A stretch of DNA of 64,000 nucleotides, from positions 103,320,501 through 103,384,500 of the forward strand of contig CM065815.1 of NCBI GenBank assembly GCA_033398695.1, in the 5' to 3' direction. Shown here piece by piece: positions 10,977 to 23,372 of this stretch. The notes beneath the pieces were generated by a model. That model did no database searches. It was given only the letters and a program-made list of their open reading frames with translations, and was not told the origin of the DNA. Position numbers and translations under genes: made by a program. The DNA comes from Orobanche coerulescens. Lineage: Eukaryota; Streptophyta; Magnoliopsida; Lamiales; Orobanchaceae. The first letter of the stretch is position 1. The number at the start of each line of letters is the position of its first letter.

Positions 10977-11166
10977 GTGAGAAGTCTTGGTATATGTAGG
11001 CTCTCTGATGTGGTTCATGATTTCAATTATAAATTATGGTGGCGACTCCTTGAAGGTAAGTCTTTGTGGGTCTACTTTATGCTCTGCAAGTACTGCTTTG
11101 CTGGCTACCACATGCTTTTGCATGCCGTTCTTTCTACTCATGAACCACCCATGGCAATGCCTTCTT
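10977..11166 (+). pseudogene. LINE fragment, C-terminal to RT
   Basis: A short plus-strand frame reads ICRLSDVVHDFNYKLWWRL followed by KSLWVYFMLCKYCFAGYHM. This matches the region after the RT core in the LINE at 50136 (IRSLSDMARAFSYKLWWRL, then a similar WAQFMLRRNCFAG stretch). It is cut at 11167 by a gypsy-type LTR end. Only about 60 codons remain. Confidence 0.8.
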
Positions 11167-13430
11167 TGTAATACCCGAATATTTTTTGTGTATTTTATTT
11201 GTATTTGAACCACGTGGTGTATAATCATGTCATACATTTAATTGAAGTATGATTTGTCTTACCCGTATTCTAGTATTCATGACGTATTGTTTGAAAATTA
11301 ATACTTCATGCATTTACTACACGATACTAGCGTATGCTAACAGATAGACCTAGCGTGCGCTAATGAACACATCTAAGTACATTAATGTTGTTGCCTAGCG
11401 TACGTAAGGTAGTCAGGATCAGATAAGACGTGGCCGGCGTGTGGAGCTGGGGTGTCGGCCATCTTCCACAAGCAGCCGGACAACTTTTAAAAAGGCAAGT
11501 CAACAACTATTAGAGTACACTACAACATAAAAATGACGTGCGCTAAGTTGATTAAGTAGCGTATGTAAGCATTTTAACAATGTACGCAAAAAATGATAGA
11601 AATGAGGAAGTGAGCCACATAAATCGATAGTGTATGCTAATATAGTGTATTAACATACATTAACGAGCTAACATAGGTAACATTCTGTGCTAGCATATGG
11701 TAAGGACAATATTCTATTTAAAGACACCAACCCTCTTTCATTTCCTCTACTTACCTGGTCCGAGTTCTGCATCCTTGAGAGCTTCCCCAACCTTATAAAC
11801 TCCTTATATCAGCCTCTCAACTTTGTTTTGAAGATCGTAGGCACCTTGGATTAGTTTTCAAGCTTCCGATGTTGAGTTCTACCAATCGTTTTGTTGTTTC
11901 TCTCCGTAGAAGGTATGTTGATGCTACTCCAACCTTGAGTTCATGTTTCTAGGATTGTTATGAGCACATTTCTGAGATTATTAAGCTTCATTGGTGACTT
12001 ACTTAACTAAACACCATGTTTTGTGAGGCTTGAGATGATGAAACCTAGGTTATTCCCTTGTTAAGACATTTATTTGCAGGCTATGATTATGTTGAGTAGT
12101 ATGATGAAGTTTTCAGTAATTATCATGTCTTGTTATTGATGATTTCAGAATACATAGGATTAGGTGACTTGAATATGAAAATACTCAAAATAGGTGAATG
12201 ATTATGAAAATTATAGAAGCCTTCATCAAAAATATAATCTTTGCCCTTTGTAGAGGTTGATATATTGAGTATCCTTCTAATATAAATAGTTGTTAAAAGG
12301 GGAATATGATGGTAAACATGCTGAATTGTTAGGACTCTTGTAGGAGGAATTACCTTAATGAAGAATTGAAGTTTTAGTCATGTTACGATTAACCTTTCAA
12401 TGGAATCGAATAACTTAAATCATGGTCGAATAGACATTGTTCGTGGTCATATATGATGATAGAAAATAGCTGAACTGAATACGCATTATAGGAACTCCCG
12501 TGATCGTGTTCATATTTTATACCGGACTATGTAAGTTGTGTCATGAGTCGATTATCCAAAAACGATAGTGATTATGGTGTTAACTTGATAATTAAGGTTC
12601 GGGTCTCGCAGAAAGGTTTATCGAAGGAACGTACTTCGAGTGAGCGGACGTTCGCTTGGGAGTGTTGAGTACCTATCACCATCCTAAGGCAAGTACTTTA
12701 ATTATGTTTTCCGTATTAATGTCATTCATGTTGTCATGCATATATGTGTCATTGTTGTTTGTCCATTTAGTGTTGGTCCGATGAGATCATTAGAATCTAT
12801 ATCAGCATGCACTGGATCATTGGACGGGTTTTCCACCTCGTGTTGGTCCGACGGGACCATCCTGGGATCTAGGCAGTGAATGCTGGATCACTAATTACCA
12901 TGTGTATGTTGAGATTGTCATGTTGAGTAATATATTATAGTTCTTATTGGTGGAGATGTTTGTAAGTTGTTATTATTCGTCTTTGAATTATCGAATAATA
13001 TCTTGTTATATAAAATATCGTACTTGTACTAGCATCGTTTTACCAACCCCTTTGGGGTGGACATGTGTTTTATGTTCAGGATCACAGGGAGCGAGAAAAC
13101 AACCACAGGGGCAGTATGATGACGAGGGTGCACAGTGATTTTGGCCGTCCGGAGAAGTACTTTTAGTTTGTATTCTTTTTAAATAAGTACTCGAGTAGAC
13201 CATCTCTTTATTTGATTTTGATGATTATGTATTGATGAATTCTATTCAGTGTCGTCAATTATTTTTGAAAAATGCAGTTTGTAATAATAACTATTGGCCA
13301 TAGAGTATACTGTTAACCGTTTAGAAGGTAAAAATATAATAAGTTGTATGATTTTTGAAGTTAATTGAGTAGCGGAAGTATGATAGTGAATTGATGTAAA
13401 TACAGCAACTGGGACTCTCCTGTTTGCTTG
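11167..13430 (+). repeat. decayed Ty3/gypsy LTR, plus orientation
   Basis: Starts TGTAATACCCGAAT, the start of the Tekay-type LTR family seen in reverse at 17864-19809. It shares with that LTR a block near 13040-13095 (CCCCTTTGGGG, then TTATGTTCAGGATC). A degenerate TAGCG array (11327-11702) is followed by a TATA-like TATTTAAAG at about 11715. Imperfect tandem copies of a TTGGTCCGA..GGATCATTGGA block occupy about 12773-12890. The expected terminal GGGTGTTACA is not found, so the 3' end is truncated near the start of the next LTR. Confidence 0.65.
11327..11702 (+). promoter_or_regulatory. degenerate TAGCG motif array in gypsy LTR U3
   Basis: Sites include CTAGCGTATGCTAAC, CTAGCGTGCGCTAAT, CTAGCGTACGTAAG and GTGCGCTAAG. 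The array lies just before a TATTTAAAG TATA-like box, the same arrangement as in younger LTRs but worn. Confidence 0.65.
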
Positions 13431-14509
13431 ATGCGTACAGGGTTTTCACAATGTATACTGTAAATCACAGTTAAATGAAAATAGTAAGGACGGAAAGTGA
13501 ACAACACATATATTTAAGTGGTTCGTGGTAAACCCCTCTACGTCCACTGGTCCTCCTTACAGGAGTAAAGTGTTTACTAAAATCACTACGTACACAACTA
13601 CGTGACTTTAACTAAACATGTCTATGTATCGTTCACATAGAACAGGGACTGTAGCTTTGGACGTTCACATAGACTGGCTTCAGATCTTTCGACTTGCTTC
13701 TTCTCACACAGATCAAAGCTTTATCTTTAATGTTATTCTTCCCATACAGGTCAGAATACGCAAGGACTTAGTTCATGTAGGCTAAGGTTGATATCAACGG
13801 TAAATATGGTAGAATGATTCCAAACAACAGCTATATGTTTTACGAGCGTTTGCTTTAGTATATTTATTCACTTAAATATTGCTATATGCTCAGGAAACAT
13901 ACTACTCTTTAATAGCTAGATTATCAGAGCTATCTGTCAGATCTATGCACGACAATGAATAACGTAAGTGAGCAATGTCCTCTTGTTTGGGGCTATTTAT
14001 AATCTTGGAAATAGACCCGTTATAAATGTAACTGTTGGCCGGTTGGTGAGATGTAGACGTCTCTGATTGGCGGCTGCTGAATGTTTGAATTAAAGGCAGC
14101 TCGCATTTAATGCTTCAAACATTCCCTTTGACTTTATATTAAATTCTCTTCTGTGTGTTCAGACGTCTCTTTTCGGCCGCATTAAATGTTGTCTTATCAG
14201 CAATAAATGCTGCTTTTAACCGTGAATACTTTATGAATAAACAATTTTTATCTCACAACAGTTTAAAGCTTTTTCTTCAGACCGGTTGGATGTGTTTTAC
14301 TTTTCCCAAGTAAAATACTTACAGCCAGACTGTTGTAGCCAACGTACTTAACTTTTTTTATATAAAGATGTAGGCTCTGTAGGATTGGACTCTGTAGAAG
14401 ATATCTTGCTGTATGGGTGGGTTGTACGGAGTTTCCTAATAGCTTCTTTACTTAGCAAAATTCTGACTTCTAAAGACTTCTTTGCTGTACGTTGGGTATT
14501 ATCAAAACA
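13431..14509 (-). repeat. Sirevirus-like Ty1/copia LTR
   Basis: On the minus strand it starts TGTTTTGATAATACCC just after a PPT. It contains a TATAAATAG box near 13994-14002 and the copia-style block GTGGTTCGTGGTAAACCCCTCTACGTCC near 13518-13545. The other end, near 13431, is not sharply defined. Confidence 0.6.
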
Positions 14510-14941
14510 GGAATATTTATCCTACCAATTTCCCCTTTTTTGATAATGCCAAAAACCTTTTCTAGATACAGAGATGCAGTCTTCAAGCCTTCTGTTCTTT
14601 TCTAGATACAGAGATGCAGTCTTCAAGCCTTCTGTTCGAAAGATCAGATCTTCATGATTTAGTCTAGAAATTTGAACTGCTTTCTAAAATAAAAATCCTA
14701 CATGACTAAGTGTATTACAACTTAACTTATGATCGGTGCATAGGCAAAATCTTACAGAGTGTAATCTAGATTAAATACAACTTAATCTATGAACTGTTCA
14801 CAAACAAGTTCTTACAGCTTGTGAATTAACAAGTTTGTACTTATTGAAATATGGCATTGCTTCGTAATCAAACAGTAAAAATAGTAAGAGTAGATTACGA
14901 GCTGTAATCTTTCAAGAAACCAAATTTTATGGTTGGGATAA
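14510..14941 (-). other. polypurine tract and 3' untranslated region of copia remnant
   Basis: The minus strand reads AAAAAAGGGGAAATTGG next to the LTR start, a Sirevirus-type PPT. A 40-bp block (CTTTTCTAGATACAGAGATG and following) is duplicated in tandem at 14557-14636. The rest is noncoding. Confidence 0.6.
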
Positions 14942-17863
14942 TTACAAGGCTTGAAAGATAAAAATACAAGAATAAGTACTGCATCGGCAAGTATACAGTA
15001 GAAAGAAATACAGCGTAAAACTAACAGAGCTAGCTCCTATAGTGAGAGGCTTCCAAGACCTCCGAGCGGGATCATTTTCAGTCCCACTCCACCAGTTGAT
15101 TAGGGAGTCATTTCCTCGATCTCTATACATACTTCGTCCTTTGTAGGATTGATCGTAGGCAAGGATCCAGTCTTCTGGATGGGTGACCCGTTCACCCTTC
15201 TCGTGCTTGGATTTAATCTCCAGCAGTATGGGGAGCTTTCCTTCTGCCAATAGCCTTGAAATTCATTAGCGGCATCCTCTAGAGTCTTAAACCTTTTGAA
15301 GATGGCAGATTCCCTCATGAGAGTACAAAAGTATCTTATCAGTTCATTTTTCTTCCAGTTCTTCAGATCCCCTACTGAAGGTTGTCGGTTTGTTGGCAGC
15401 AAAATCTCAGAAGGCTTACGTACAGTACTCTTCCATGGGAAGTTGGGGTCTTGGAACTTAGGTCGAGAACCAGTCACCCTGTATCCTCTTGCAGCTTGAC
15501 CAGGCCAGGATCCGGCTTGTCATCCAATAACAGCAGCAACATTCTCTTCCAGTGTAACCTCTCTCTCTCTCTCTCTCTCCATCCTCCATTTCCGGGTAGC
15601 CTCTCTAGACTCTTCCCCCTTTTTGGCATCATCAAGATCTGAGAATTTTCCGTGAATTTCCCGAAGGAGCTTTATAGATTTGGCCTGTTGGGTCTTGAGA
15701 TCGTTGACGATGTTTAATCAGTCTCCCAACCACTAAAGACAAATCATCGATCTTGTGATCGTGATCAGTTAGTTTGTAGCTTGTATACTTAAGGGCGGGG
15801 ACCATCTTATCCTTGGCAATGCGGAGCTTCTCTTATTCTTGCCTCAGGACCCGCTCGTGATGCTGTTTGAGTTGGTTCATCACTTGCCATAATGCTGTTT
15901 GCATTAAGCGAAATGCGTCTTCTACATTATTAATCATAGATTTCAGTTAGGGAGCTCGTCCTATGCAGTCTCGTGCATCCAGTCGAGTTCTTTACCAACA
16001 TCATACAGGGCCTTGACGGCATCCTGCAGAAACACTGTTTGTCGACCGATGGCTTGCAGTTGCTCAATACGGGCTTCGGTGCGCGAGGAACCAGGGCGCA
16101 CAATTTGCGAGTCTTTAGGTTCTCCAAGCTATCGAAGAACCACGTAATGACAGGGTCTCCATGGTCTGTCTTCAGGCAGGAAACCAACATCAGAATTGGA
16201 TTTGGAACTGACAGAGATAGGAGATGCAGGGGCGTCGGAAGTAGGGGCTTCAGAAGGATGTGCTGCTGCGTCAGTCTGGGAGACAGATGGGACTGATTCC
16301 TCCTGTCTTTGCTGATTTTCTGTAGTCGGAACTACAGGAGGTACTGAATCCTCCTATCGAATCTCAGCTTCCGCTTGTTCCGGAAGAGGGACTGATTCCT
16401 CTTGGCGGACAGCGCGGGCGACGTCTTCTATTTGGGTCACAGGCTGGGATTCCTGTACAGAAGTAGCTTGCTCTTTAATGATTACAGGAGGGACTGATTC
16501 CTCGTGTTGCTGTTCTTGAGCTACTTGTTATGGGGCATGGACTATTGTTTACTAGATGTCCCCTGGCCCTATTGGGTTTGAAGGTTACCCATTTCTCCTT
16601 CCCTGGCCTCTTCCCGGCTGATCCGAATACCTGCTTGTAGAGCATCATCATCATCGTCCGAGTCAGGATCGGAGTGGTGGCTAGGGGATGGAGCTTTGTC
16701 ACCGAACTCTGACTTCCATTTCAGTCTTGCCTCCTCTTTTGCCATGAAGTGATCCTCCCAGCGGATTAGGATTCGGTATTTTGGGTGTTCGTGACCTCCA
16801 ATCCGAATAACTCCTCATCATTCCAGTCATCCTAGTTGTACAGGGTGTCGTAAGGGGCGACCTTATAGGCTTTCTAGATCTTGAAGCATTCGTAAGCTTC
16901 CGCTATTCGGACCTGGAGGAGAGTGTTATTAATTATGTCAGTGGGGGAGGGACTCTGTACAGTAGTGGGCTCTACTGTCCGATTATGATCCTCAACAGGT
17001 ATGGGAGCTGTTGTGGAGAGGGATCCCGAACAGGGGCTGGTACCCTGTGGGGGGAGGGACTTCATATAGGGGTGGGTGCCCTGTTTGGAGTAACAGCTTT
17101 CGACAATCGATTCACTGGAACCTTCCAGCTTGGCAAACAGTTGATCATCCATCATAGCGCCATAGGATCAGGATCTGCTGTTTCAGCAGCAACTATTTCT
17201 TCCATAGGGGTTGCGCCTTGTGGGATTATTTCAGCAAAAGGAACAAATGGGACTTCTACAGTGACTGTTGTAGTCATTGTAGGCTCAGTCTTAGAAGACT
17301 TTTTGGTCTTCTTTCTCTTTTTGTCGACAGCTTGAGGCGAACTGCTATCGGGAATGCTTCTCTTCTTTTTCTTCCCATCGCCCAAGATCTTCAAAGTGAC
17401 GTCCCTTAGGTCACTTGAAATGGGCTTGCTGTGAGGTTTGGGACTCATAGCAATGAGCGGTGATTTGTTGAATATGATGGGTCGGATCCCATAAATAAAT
17501 TTTACAGTGCCAATCTTCTTGGCATCAGCAGATTGCTTCACTCCGCAACGAGTGAGAATATGATTCAGGATGAGGCCAAACGACTTCTTAGCAGTTTCAG
17601 GCTTAAAAGCCTCTTCCTGAATTCGTTTCAAAACTATCTAGCACCAATTCACTTTTTGTGCAGACACGATGGCGCCCATCATTCTAAATCACAGGTTGGT
17701 ACACATCTCAAACGCACCGGTCCGATTCTCAACATCCCTGCAGCATGAATCGTGCAGGTTGACATAAGGAAGGGTGAAATTCTTCTTGTGGCATGAGGGA
17801 TGAACATTGGTAGCCATGGAATCGCTAGTGAACAGTTCCTAGTATGTTCACAGAAGGCTTAGA
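14942..17863 (-). pseudogene. decayed extra ORF of Sirevirus-like copia element (env-like position)
   Basis: A run of minus-strand frames broken by stops and shifts: about 17631-17152 (159 codons, starting MKRIQEEAFKPETAKKSFG, with a basic KKKKRSIPD..KKRKKTKKSSK stretch), 17155-16874, and 15477-15100 (MTGSRPKFQDPNFPWKS..). Between them are Ser/Thr/Glu/Pro-rich repeats around CAGGAGGGACTGATTCCTC-like blocks. The set lies directly 5' of the PPT, where Sireviruses carry an extra env-like ORF. Nothing resembling protease, integrase or RT was seen, and the upstream side is cut at 17864 by a gypsy LTR. The function of such ORFs is not known; the label env-like describes position only. Confidence 0.55.
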
Positions 17864-19809
17864 TGTAACACCCCCAAGTTATTCCGGGTATATTACAGCA
17901 CCGTGGCCTGCCATGGTACCCACAAGGCTATTTATATGCAGAACTATGAACTTTGACCGAGAAGGTCCAAGTACGATGTAATGGAAGACAATAAAAAATG
18001 GTATTCAAAACCATATCCAATACATCCGAATATAACACATCACAAATCAATACCACGGCAACACAGGCCGAAACCTCAAGGAAACCGAAAACAGTACTCG
18101 AGTATTCAAAAACCATTCAAGTACAACATTACTGAATGGAGGAGATACAAAACACAACCAGAGACAAGACGCAGCATCACACTTTCCCATCATCTTCATG
18201 CCGACCCGGTACCTGTCTATCCGCTCTCCTAGATCCTGAAATACATGAAAGGTATTTCCCCCCATAAAGGGGTTAGCCGTCGAATAGCTAGTACAAGTAT
18301 ATCGAATATGAAACACAATACTCCTTGACAATAAAGTAAATGGAATCATCATCTCATCAATTCAAGACTAGTATTCTGGAATAACTAAATCTCATAGTAT
18401 CACATTCAATACATACATGATTAACCGCGGAACCGCACCAGAGGCTACGGAACCCTCAGAGGACCCGTTGGTCCGTCCCAGAGTGGTTAACCCAAAATAT
18501 CTGCAGAACTGCACCAGAAGCTACGGAACCCTCAGAGGACCCATTGGCCCGTCCCAGAGTGGATATATACCATCATACAATTCATATATCTTACTTTCAC
18601 AGTCGAGAACGTACAATCATAAACATATACTTGCCTTTGAGACATCGAGAATCAGAAGAAAAAGAGTATAAGTTCGGTAGGTCCAAGAACGTACTTCCGG
18701 AACCTAAACGATTCATAAGGAATATGATAATCAATAATCCATACTCAAATCACATGAAGAAACTTCCGAAACCCACCTAAGATTCACGAAACTACAAGGA
18801 TAAACATCTAGAGGTTTTGAAAATCACCCAAACCCTCTCAAGTACGAACAAGGTACAAAATAATCTATATAATCGTAGGGGAAACATGGGTACAGGGTAG
18901 ATACATCATAATCTCAAAGATCTCAAGCTCCAAAATGGATAAATCAGACGAATATAAGAAAATCCCCCAAAATTCCCAAAACTAGGGTTCTAAGGATTTT
19001 ACCTTGATTTGGAAGATAGAAATAGATTAGATGTTGTGTAATCTTTGTTATTCAACCAAAGATGATGATAGCTGAAGAAGGATCTCCCCAAATCGCTCTA
19101 AATAGCCTAATCCCACTGCTCCCGTCGAAAAAGAAAAGAAAGGATGTAAATGACGATTGCAGTGGTTGACTGCCCCTTATATAATACGCCAGATTAGTGC
19201 GCGCAAAAAATCGGAGCTAGCGTGCGCTAACAGGGTCACCCGGTAATCCAGTGGCTTCTGTCATGAGACCTTAGCGTGCGCTAACTAGTATCCTGCAAAA
19301 ACTCCTGTTCACTGCCCAACTCCGCTAGCATGCGCTACGACTGGGCGTTAGCGCACGCTAGCTGCTGCCTAGCGTGCGTTACCTACTAGTCCAGAAAGTA
19401 GAAATACCTCACTGCCTCTGCCGACTCAGCTCGTTAGCGAGTGCTACGGACGATGTTAGCGTGCGCTACTGACCACGAATAGCATGCGCTAGCGAACTCC
19501 TAGCGTGCGCTAATTGCTAGTCCAGAGGGCAGAATTAGCTACGGCCTCTGCCAAGCCCGGACCGATAGCGTGCACTAAGGCTCAAAGCTAGCGTGCGCTA
19601 CTCAAGTAGAAATAGCGTGCGTTAGCCTAGGCCTAGCGCGCGCTATCTGCCTGTCCTATAATACTACCGAAAGGTCTAAATAACATGATCATGATCCAAA
19701 ATAGTACGAAAGTCCAAATCAGCAACGACAACAACTCAAAGTGTTTACAGAGCGACAAAAGAGGAAGAACGGCAAGATCAAACAATCAATAAAAAGTACG
19801 GGTATTACA
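17864..19809 (-). repeat. 3' LTR of chromovirus
   Basis: A 1946-bp LTR, ends TGTAACACCCCC and GGGTATTACA. It contains a tandem duplication of about 75 bp (ACGGAACCCTCAGAGGACCC core, 18423-18562), a TATA box (minus-strand TATATAA, 19177-19183) and a TAGCG array upstream of it. Confidence 0.88.
19218..19646 (-). promoter_or_regulatory. TAGCGYRCGCTA array in chromovirus LTR U3
   Basis: About a dozen sites (CTAGCGTGCGCTAAC, TTAGCGCACGCTAG, CTAGCGCGCGCTAT and variants) at 20-45 bp spacing, immediately upstream of the TATA box at 19177-19183. Confidence 0.85.
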
Positions 19810-19844
19810 TTCTCCCCCTCTAAAAAGAAGTTTCGTCCCGAAAC

Positions 19845-20243
19845 TTAAGAAATAAAAAGTTTGGGGTATTCCGATAGCATCTTATCTTTCGTCTCCCAAG
19901 TCGCCTCCTCGACTCCATGTCTCGACCATTGCACTTTAACCAACGGGATGATTTTGTGCCGAAGTTTCTTCTCACGACATTCAAGGATCTTCACTGGCCT
20001 CTCCGGAAAGGTAATATCCTCGGCTATGTCAATCTCACTATAGTCGATAACATGACTTGGATTCGGCACGTACTTTCTCAACGGAGACACATGAAAAACG
20101 CTATGGACGTGACTCAAAGCTGGAGGCAACGCCAAGCGATAAGCTAAATCTCCAACCCTGTCCAAAATTTCAAAAGGTCTGATATACCTCGGACTAAGTT
20201 TCCCCTTTTTCCCGAAGCGGAAAACTCCTATGGTCGGCGACAC
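19845..20243 (-). pseudogene. chromovirus integrase C-terminus and chromodomain
   Basis: A 132-codon frame. Seen: FRFGKKGKLSPRYIRPFEIL (integrase C-terminal GPY/F-like module), VHSVFHVSPLRKYVPNPSHV, and a chromodomain-like end LVKVQWSRHGVEEATWETKD. In this family the chromodomain steers integration to heterochromatin. It is the most intact end of the polyprotein. Confidence 0.85.
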
Positions 20244-20308
20244 CTTGAGTGAACATGGTCTCCCACTTCAAATTCTAAAGGTCGACGACGAGTATCAACA
20301 TAAGATTT

Positions 20309-21394
20309 CTAACGGCTCTGGGCAGTAAACAACCGGTCCCGGATAATATAAATCTTCTCCTTAGTCTCCATCAACATATCCGGTTCCGTTCCGACTAGCT
20401 CTGAATCCTCGTCCCAATATAATGGTGATATACACCGCCTGCCATAAAGTGCCTCGAAAGGTGCTATTTTGATCGACGCATGCCAACTATTATTGTAGGC
20501 AAACTCGATCAATGGTAAATGAAGTTCCCAATCGTTACTCCAGTCTAGGGCACAAGCCCGCAACATATCCTCCAACGTCTGAATCATCCACTCCATCTGA
20601 ACGTCTGATTGAGGATGAAAAGATGTGTTCAATCTCAACTCGGTGCCCAAAGCCTGATGAACGGCCTGCTAAAAATGCGATACGAAACGGCCATCTCGAT
20701 CGGAAATAATGGTCTTAGGGGCACCATTCTCAGCTATAAAAGTTCAAGCCAATCTCTCCAGTCCCCAAGTATCCTTAATACCTAGAAAGTGTGCAGACTT
20801 GGTCAACCGATCGACGATTACCCAAATCATATTCATTCTGGCTCTAGTTCTCGGCATCCCAGTGATAAAATCCATAGAGATATCTTCCCACTTCCACTCG
20901 GGAATGGGAAGCGACTTCAACAACCCCGCCGATTGTTGATGTTCAATCTTGACTTGTTGACACGTCAAGCACCATAGTACAAACTCTGTGACATCTTTCT
21001 TCATATTATTCCACCAAAAATTTCGCTTCAAGTCCTTGTACATCTTACTCGTTCCGGGGTGGATTGAGTAAGGCGTAGCATGAGCTTCTCGGAGAATTCT
21101 CTGCCTCAACTCTAGATCATTCGGAACACAAAGCCTACCTTGAAATCTCAGAATACTATCCTCGTGGATCATAAAACCAGGGGCTTTTTCTTTAATTACA
21201 TCTTCCTTCAGTTGAGAGATCATCGGGTCACTCCACTGTTTCCCTTTGATGTCGTCAACCAAGGACGAAGTAATTTCGAGAGTGTACAACTGTCCTTGCA
21301 CTCTTTGAAGCCAAACTTCTATTCCTTGCTCGATTAAATCCTGACGAATCTTCGTCTGAGATGTAAGAACCTCGAGCATCTGAAGCGATGCCAA
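20309..21394 (-). pseudogene. chromovirus integrase, two broken frames
   Basis: Frames 21394-20744 and 20650-20309. The first has the HHCC zinc-binding module (HATPYSIHPGTSKMYKDLKR, then CLTCQQVK) and the first catalytic Asp region (DISMDFITGMP, IWVIVDRLTKSAHF). The second has NTSFHPQSDVQMEWMIQTLE, around the last catalytic Glu, and ALYGRRCISPLYW. A frame break separates them. Confidence 0.85.
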
Positions 21395-21494
21395 TTTGCG
21401 ATTTGCGGCTCAAAGCGTTCGCGAAGACATTGGCCTTTCCTGGATGGTAAAGAATTTCCAAATTGTAATCCTTGATCAACTCCAACCAACGTCT

Positions 21495-21794
21495 CTACCT
21501 CATATTCAGCTCTTTCTGACTGAAAATATACTTCAAACTCTTGTGATCGGTATAAATCTGACACGTAGAGCCATACAAATAATGCCGCCAAATCCTAAGT
21601 GCGAAGACAATTACGGCTAACTCCAAATCGTGAGTAGGATAGTTCACCTCATACGGCTTCAACTGTCGTGATGCAAAAGCTATCGTCTTATCATGCTGCA
21701 TAAGCACACATCCAAGCCCTTGTCCCGAAGTGTCGCTATAAACTGCAAATCCTTCATTACCCTGTGGTAAAGATAAAATCGGTGCTGAGGTCAA
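21495..21794 (-). pseudogene. chromovirus RNase H domain
   Basis: Frame with [36 protein letters not shown] and [11 protein letters not shown]. These are the RNase H hallmarks that follow RT in Ty3/gypsy. It degrades the RNA of the RNA:DNA hybrid. A shift separates it from RT and from the linker at 21255-21485. Confidence 0.85.
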
Positions 21795-21917
21795 ACGTCT
21801 CTTCAGCTCATTGAAGCTCTGTTGTCTCTCAGTCGTCCAAACAAACTTTTCTGTCTTCTGGAGTAATTTCGTAAGCTGCCGAGTGAGTTTCGAGAATCCC
21901 TCGACAAACCGATGGTA

Positions 21918-22931
21918 CTACCCAGCAAGACCCAAAAAGCTACGAACTTCCTTAACATTTTTAGGCGGTGCCCAATCTAGCACTGCCTCAACCTTCTGCG
22001 GGTCTACACGAACCCCTTCGGCCGAAATCACATGGCCGAGAAATATAACTTCTTCCAACCAGAACTCACATTTTGAGAATTTTACATAGAGGTACTCGGC
22101 TCTCAAAATGTCTAGTATCAAACGCAACCGGGCATGTTCCTCCTTATCCCGAGAATAAATCAAGATGTCGTCAATAAAGACGACCACACATCTGTCCAGG
22201 TATTCGATGAATATCTTGTTAATTAGTTGCATGAATACTGCCGGTGCATTAGTCAATCCAAAAGGCATGACCATAAATTCATAATGTCTGTACCTCGTCC
22301 GAAACGCAGTCTTCGAAATGTCGGACTCTTTCACCCGGAGCTGATAGTACCCTGATCTCAAATCAATTTTCGAGAATACTGCGGCTCCCTGCAACTGATC
22401 AAATAAATCATCTATACGAGGCAAATGATACTTGTTCTTGACGGTCACTTTGTTAAGTTCACGGTAATCAATGCATAAACGTAATGAACCATCCTTCTTC
22501 CTCACAAAAAGAACAGGCGCGCCCCAAGGCGAAGTGCTTGGTCTGATGTACCCTTTCTCCAATAGTTCTCCCAGCTGACTCTTTAATTCTTGCATCTCGG
22601 AAGGTGCCATCCGATAAGGTGCCTTAGAAATTGGAGCCGCATCAGGCTCTAAGTCCACAGAAAATTCTCTCTCTCGATCCGGCGGTAATCCTGGGAGCTC
22701 GTTTGGAAAAATTCCGGGATACTCATTAACAACTGGAATCGAAGAGAAATCGACTTCATTCCCTTCCGTCTTCAAAGCATAACACCAATAGCCCGTGCAA
22801 CCTTTATTCAAAAGTTTTACGACCTTCATGGCGCTGATAAGCAACTTAGGTTGGCCCGACTTATGTCCCATAAACGAGTACTTGGAACCGCCTTTAGTCA
22901 TCATAGTGATAACCTTAGTACGGTAATTCAT
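21918..22931 (-). pseudogene. chromovirus reverse transcriptase
   Basis: A 337-codon open stretch. It starts in the protease-RT linker ([18 protein letters not shown]) and then shows the RT blocks: [34 protein letters not shown], the active site [13 protein letters not shown], and [11 protein letters not shown]. The catalytic core is still open even though the flanking parts are broken. The RT ends near 21918, just past FLGLAG. Confidence 0.9.
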
Positions 22932-22952
22932 AATCGCTTGGTTATTGTCAAG

Positions 22953-23261
22953 CTAATCCTCGCCGAGGATCACATCCTCGCCTTCCATATCAACCACAAT
23001 CAAGTTCGACAACCAATCCGTACCGGCTACATTCACCGGAAAATCTCTAATCTCCCGGTTCCCCATGATTCTATGCCCGCTAGGTAGTTTCACAATGAAA
23101 GGATCGCAAACAGTCATACAAGTTATATTCAAACGGCGTACACACTCCAAGGAGATGAAAGAATGTGTAGCACCCGAATCAAAAAGTACATGAACTGGAT
23201 GAGATAGGATATGAATGGTACCTGAAGCCACCACCGCATTGGGTTCGTCTGCTCGACGCAT
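22953..23261 (-). pseudogene. chromovirus aspartic protease
   Basis: Contains VLFDSGATHSFIS, the retropepsin-type active site, then a typical gypsy protease tail (LIVVDMEGEDVILGED). A TAG break lies between it and the RT frame. Confidence 0.85.
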
Positions 23262-23372
23262 CTCATAGACTCGTGGGTGTGCCGAATCGATGCTAGAATC
23301 TCCCCCTCTAGCGTTCTGATTCCGTCCCTGGCCTCTGCCGTAACTCTGCTGTGATTGTCCAACTGGTTGCCT

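Noticed and set aside
18417..18780. Plus-strand frames of 84 and 78 codons
   Set aside because: They lie within the chromovirus 3' LTR over a tandem duplication and have no domain.
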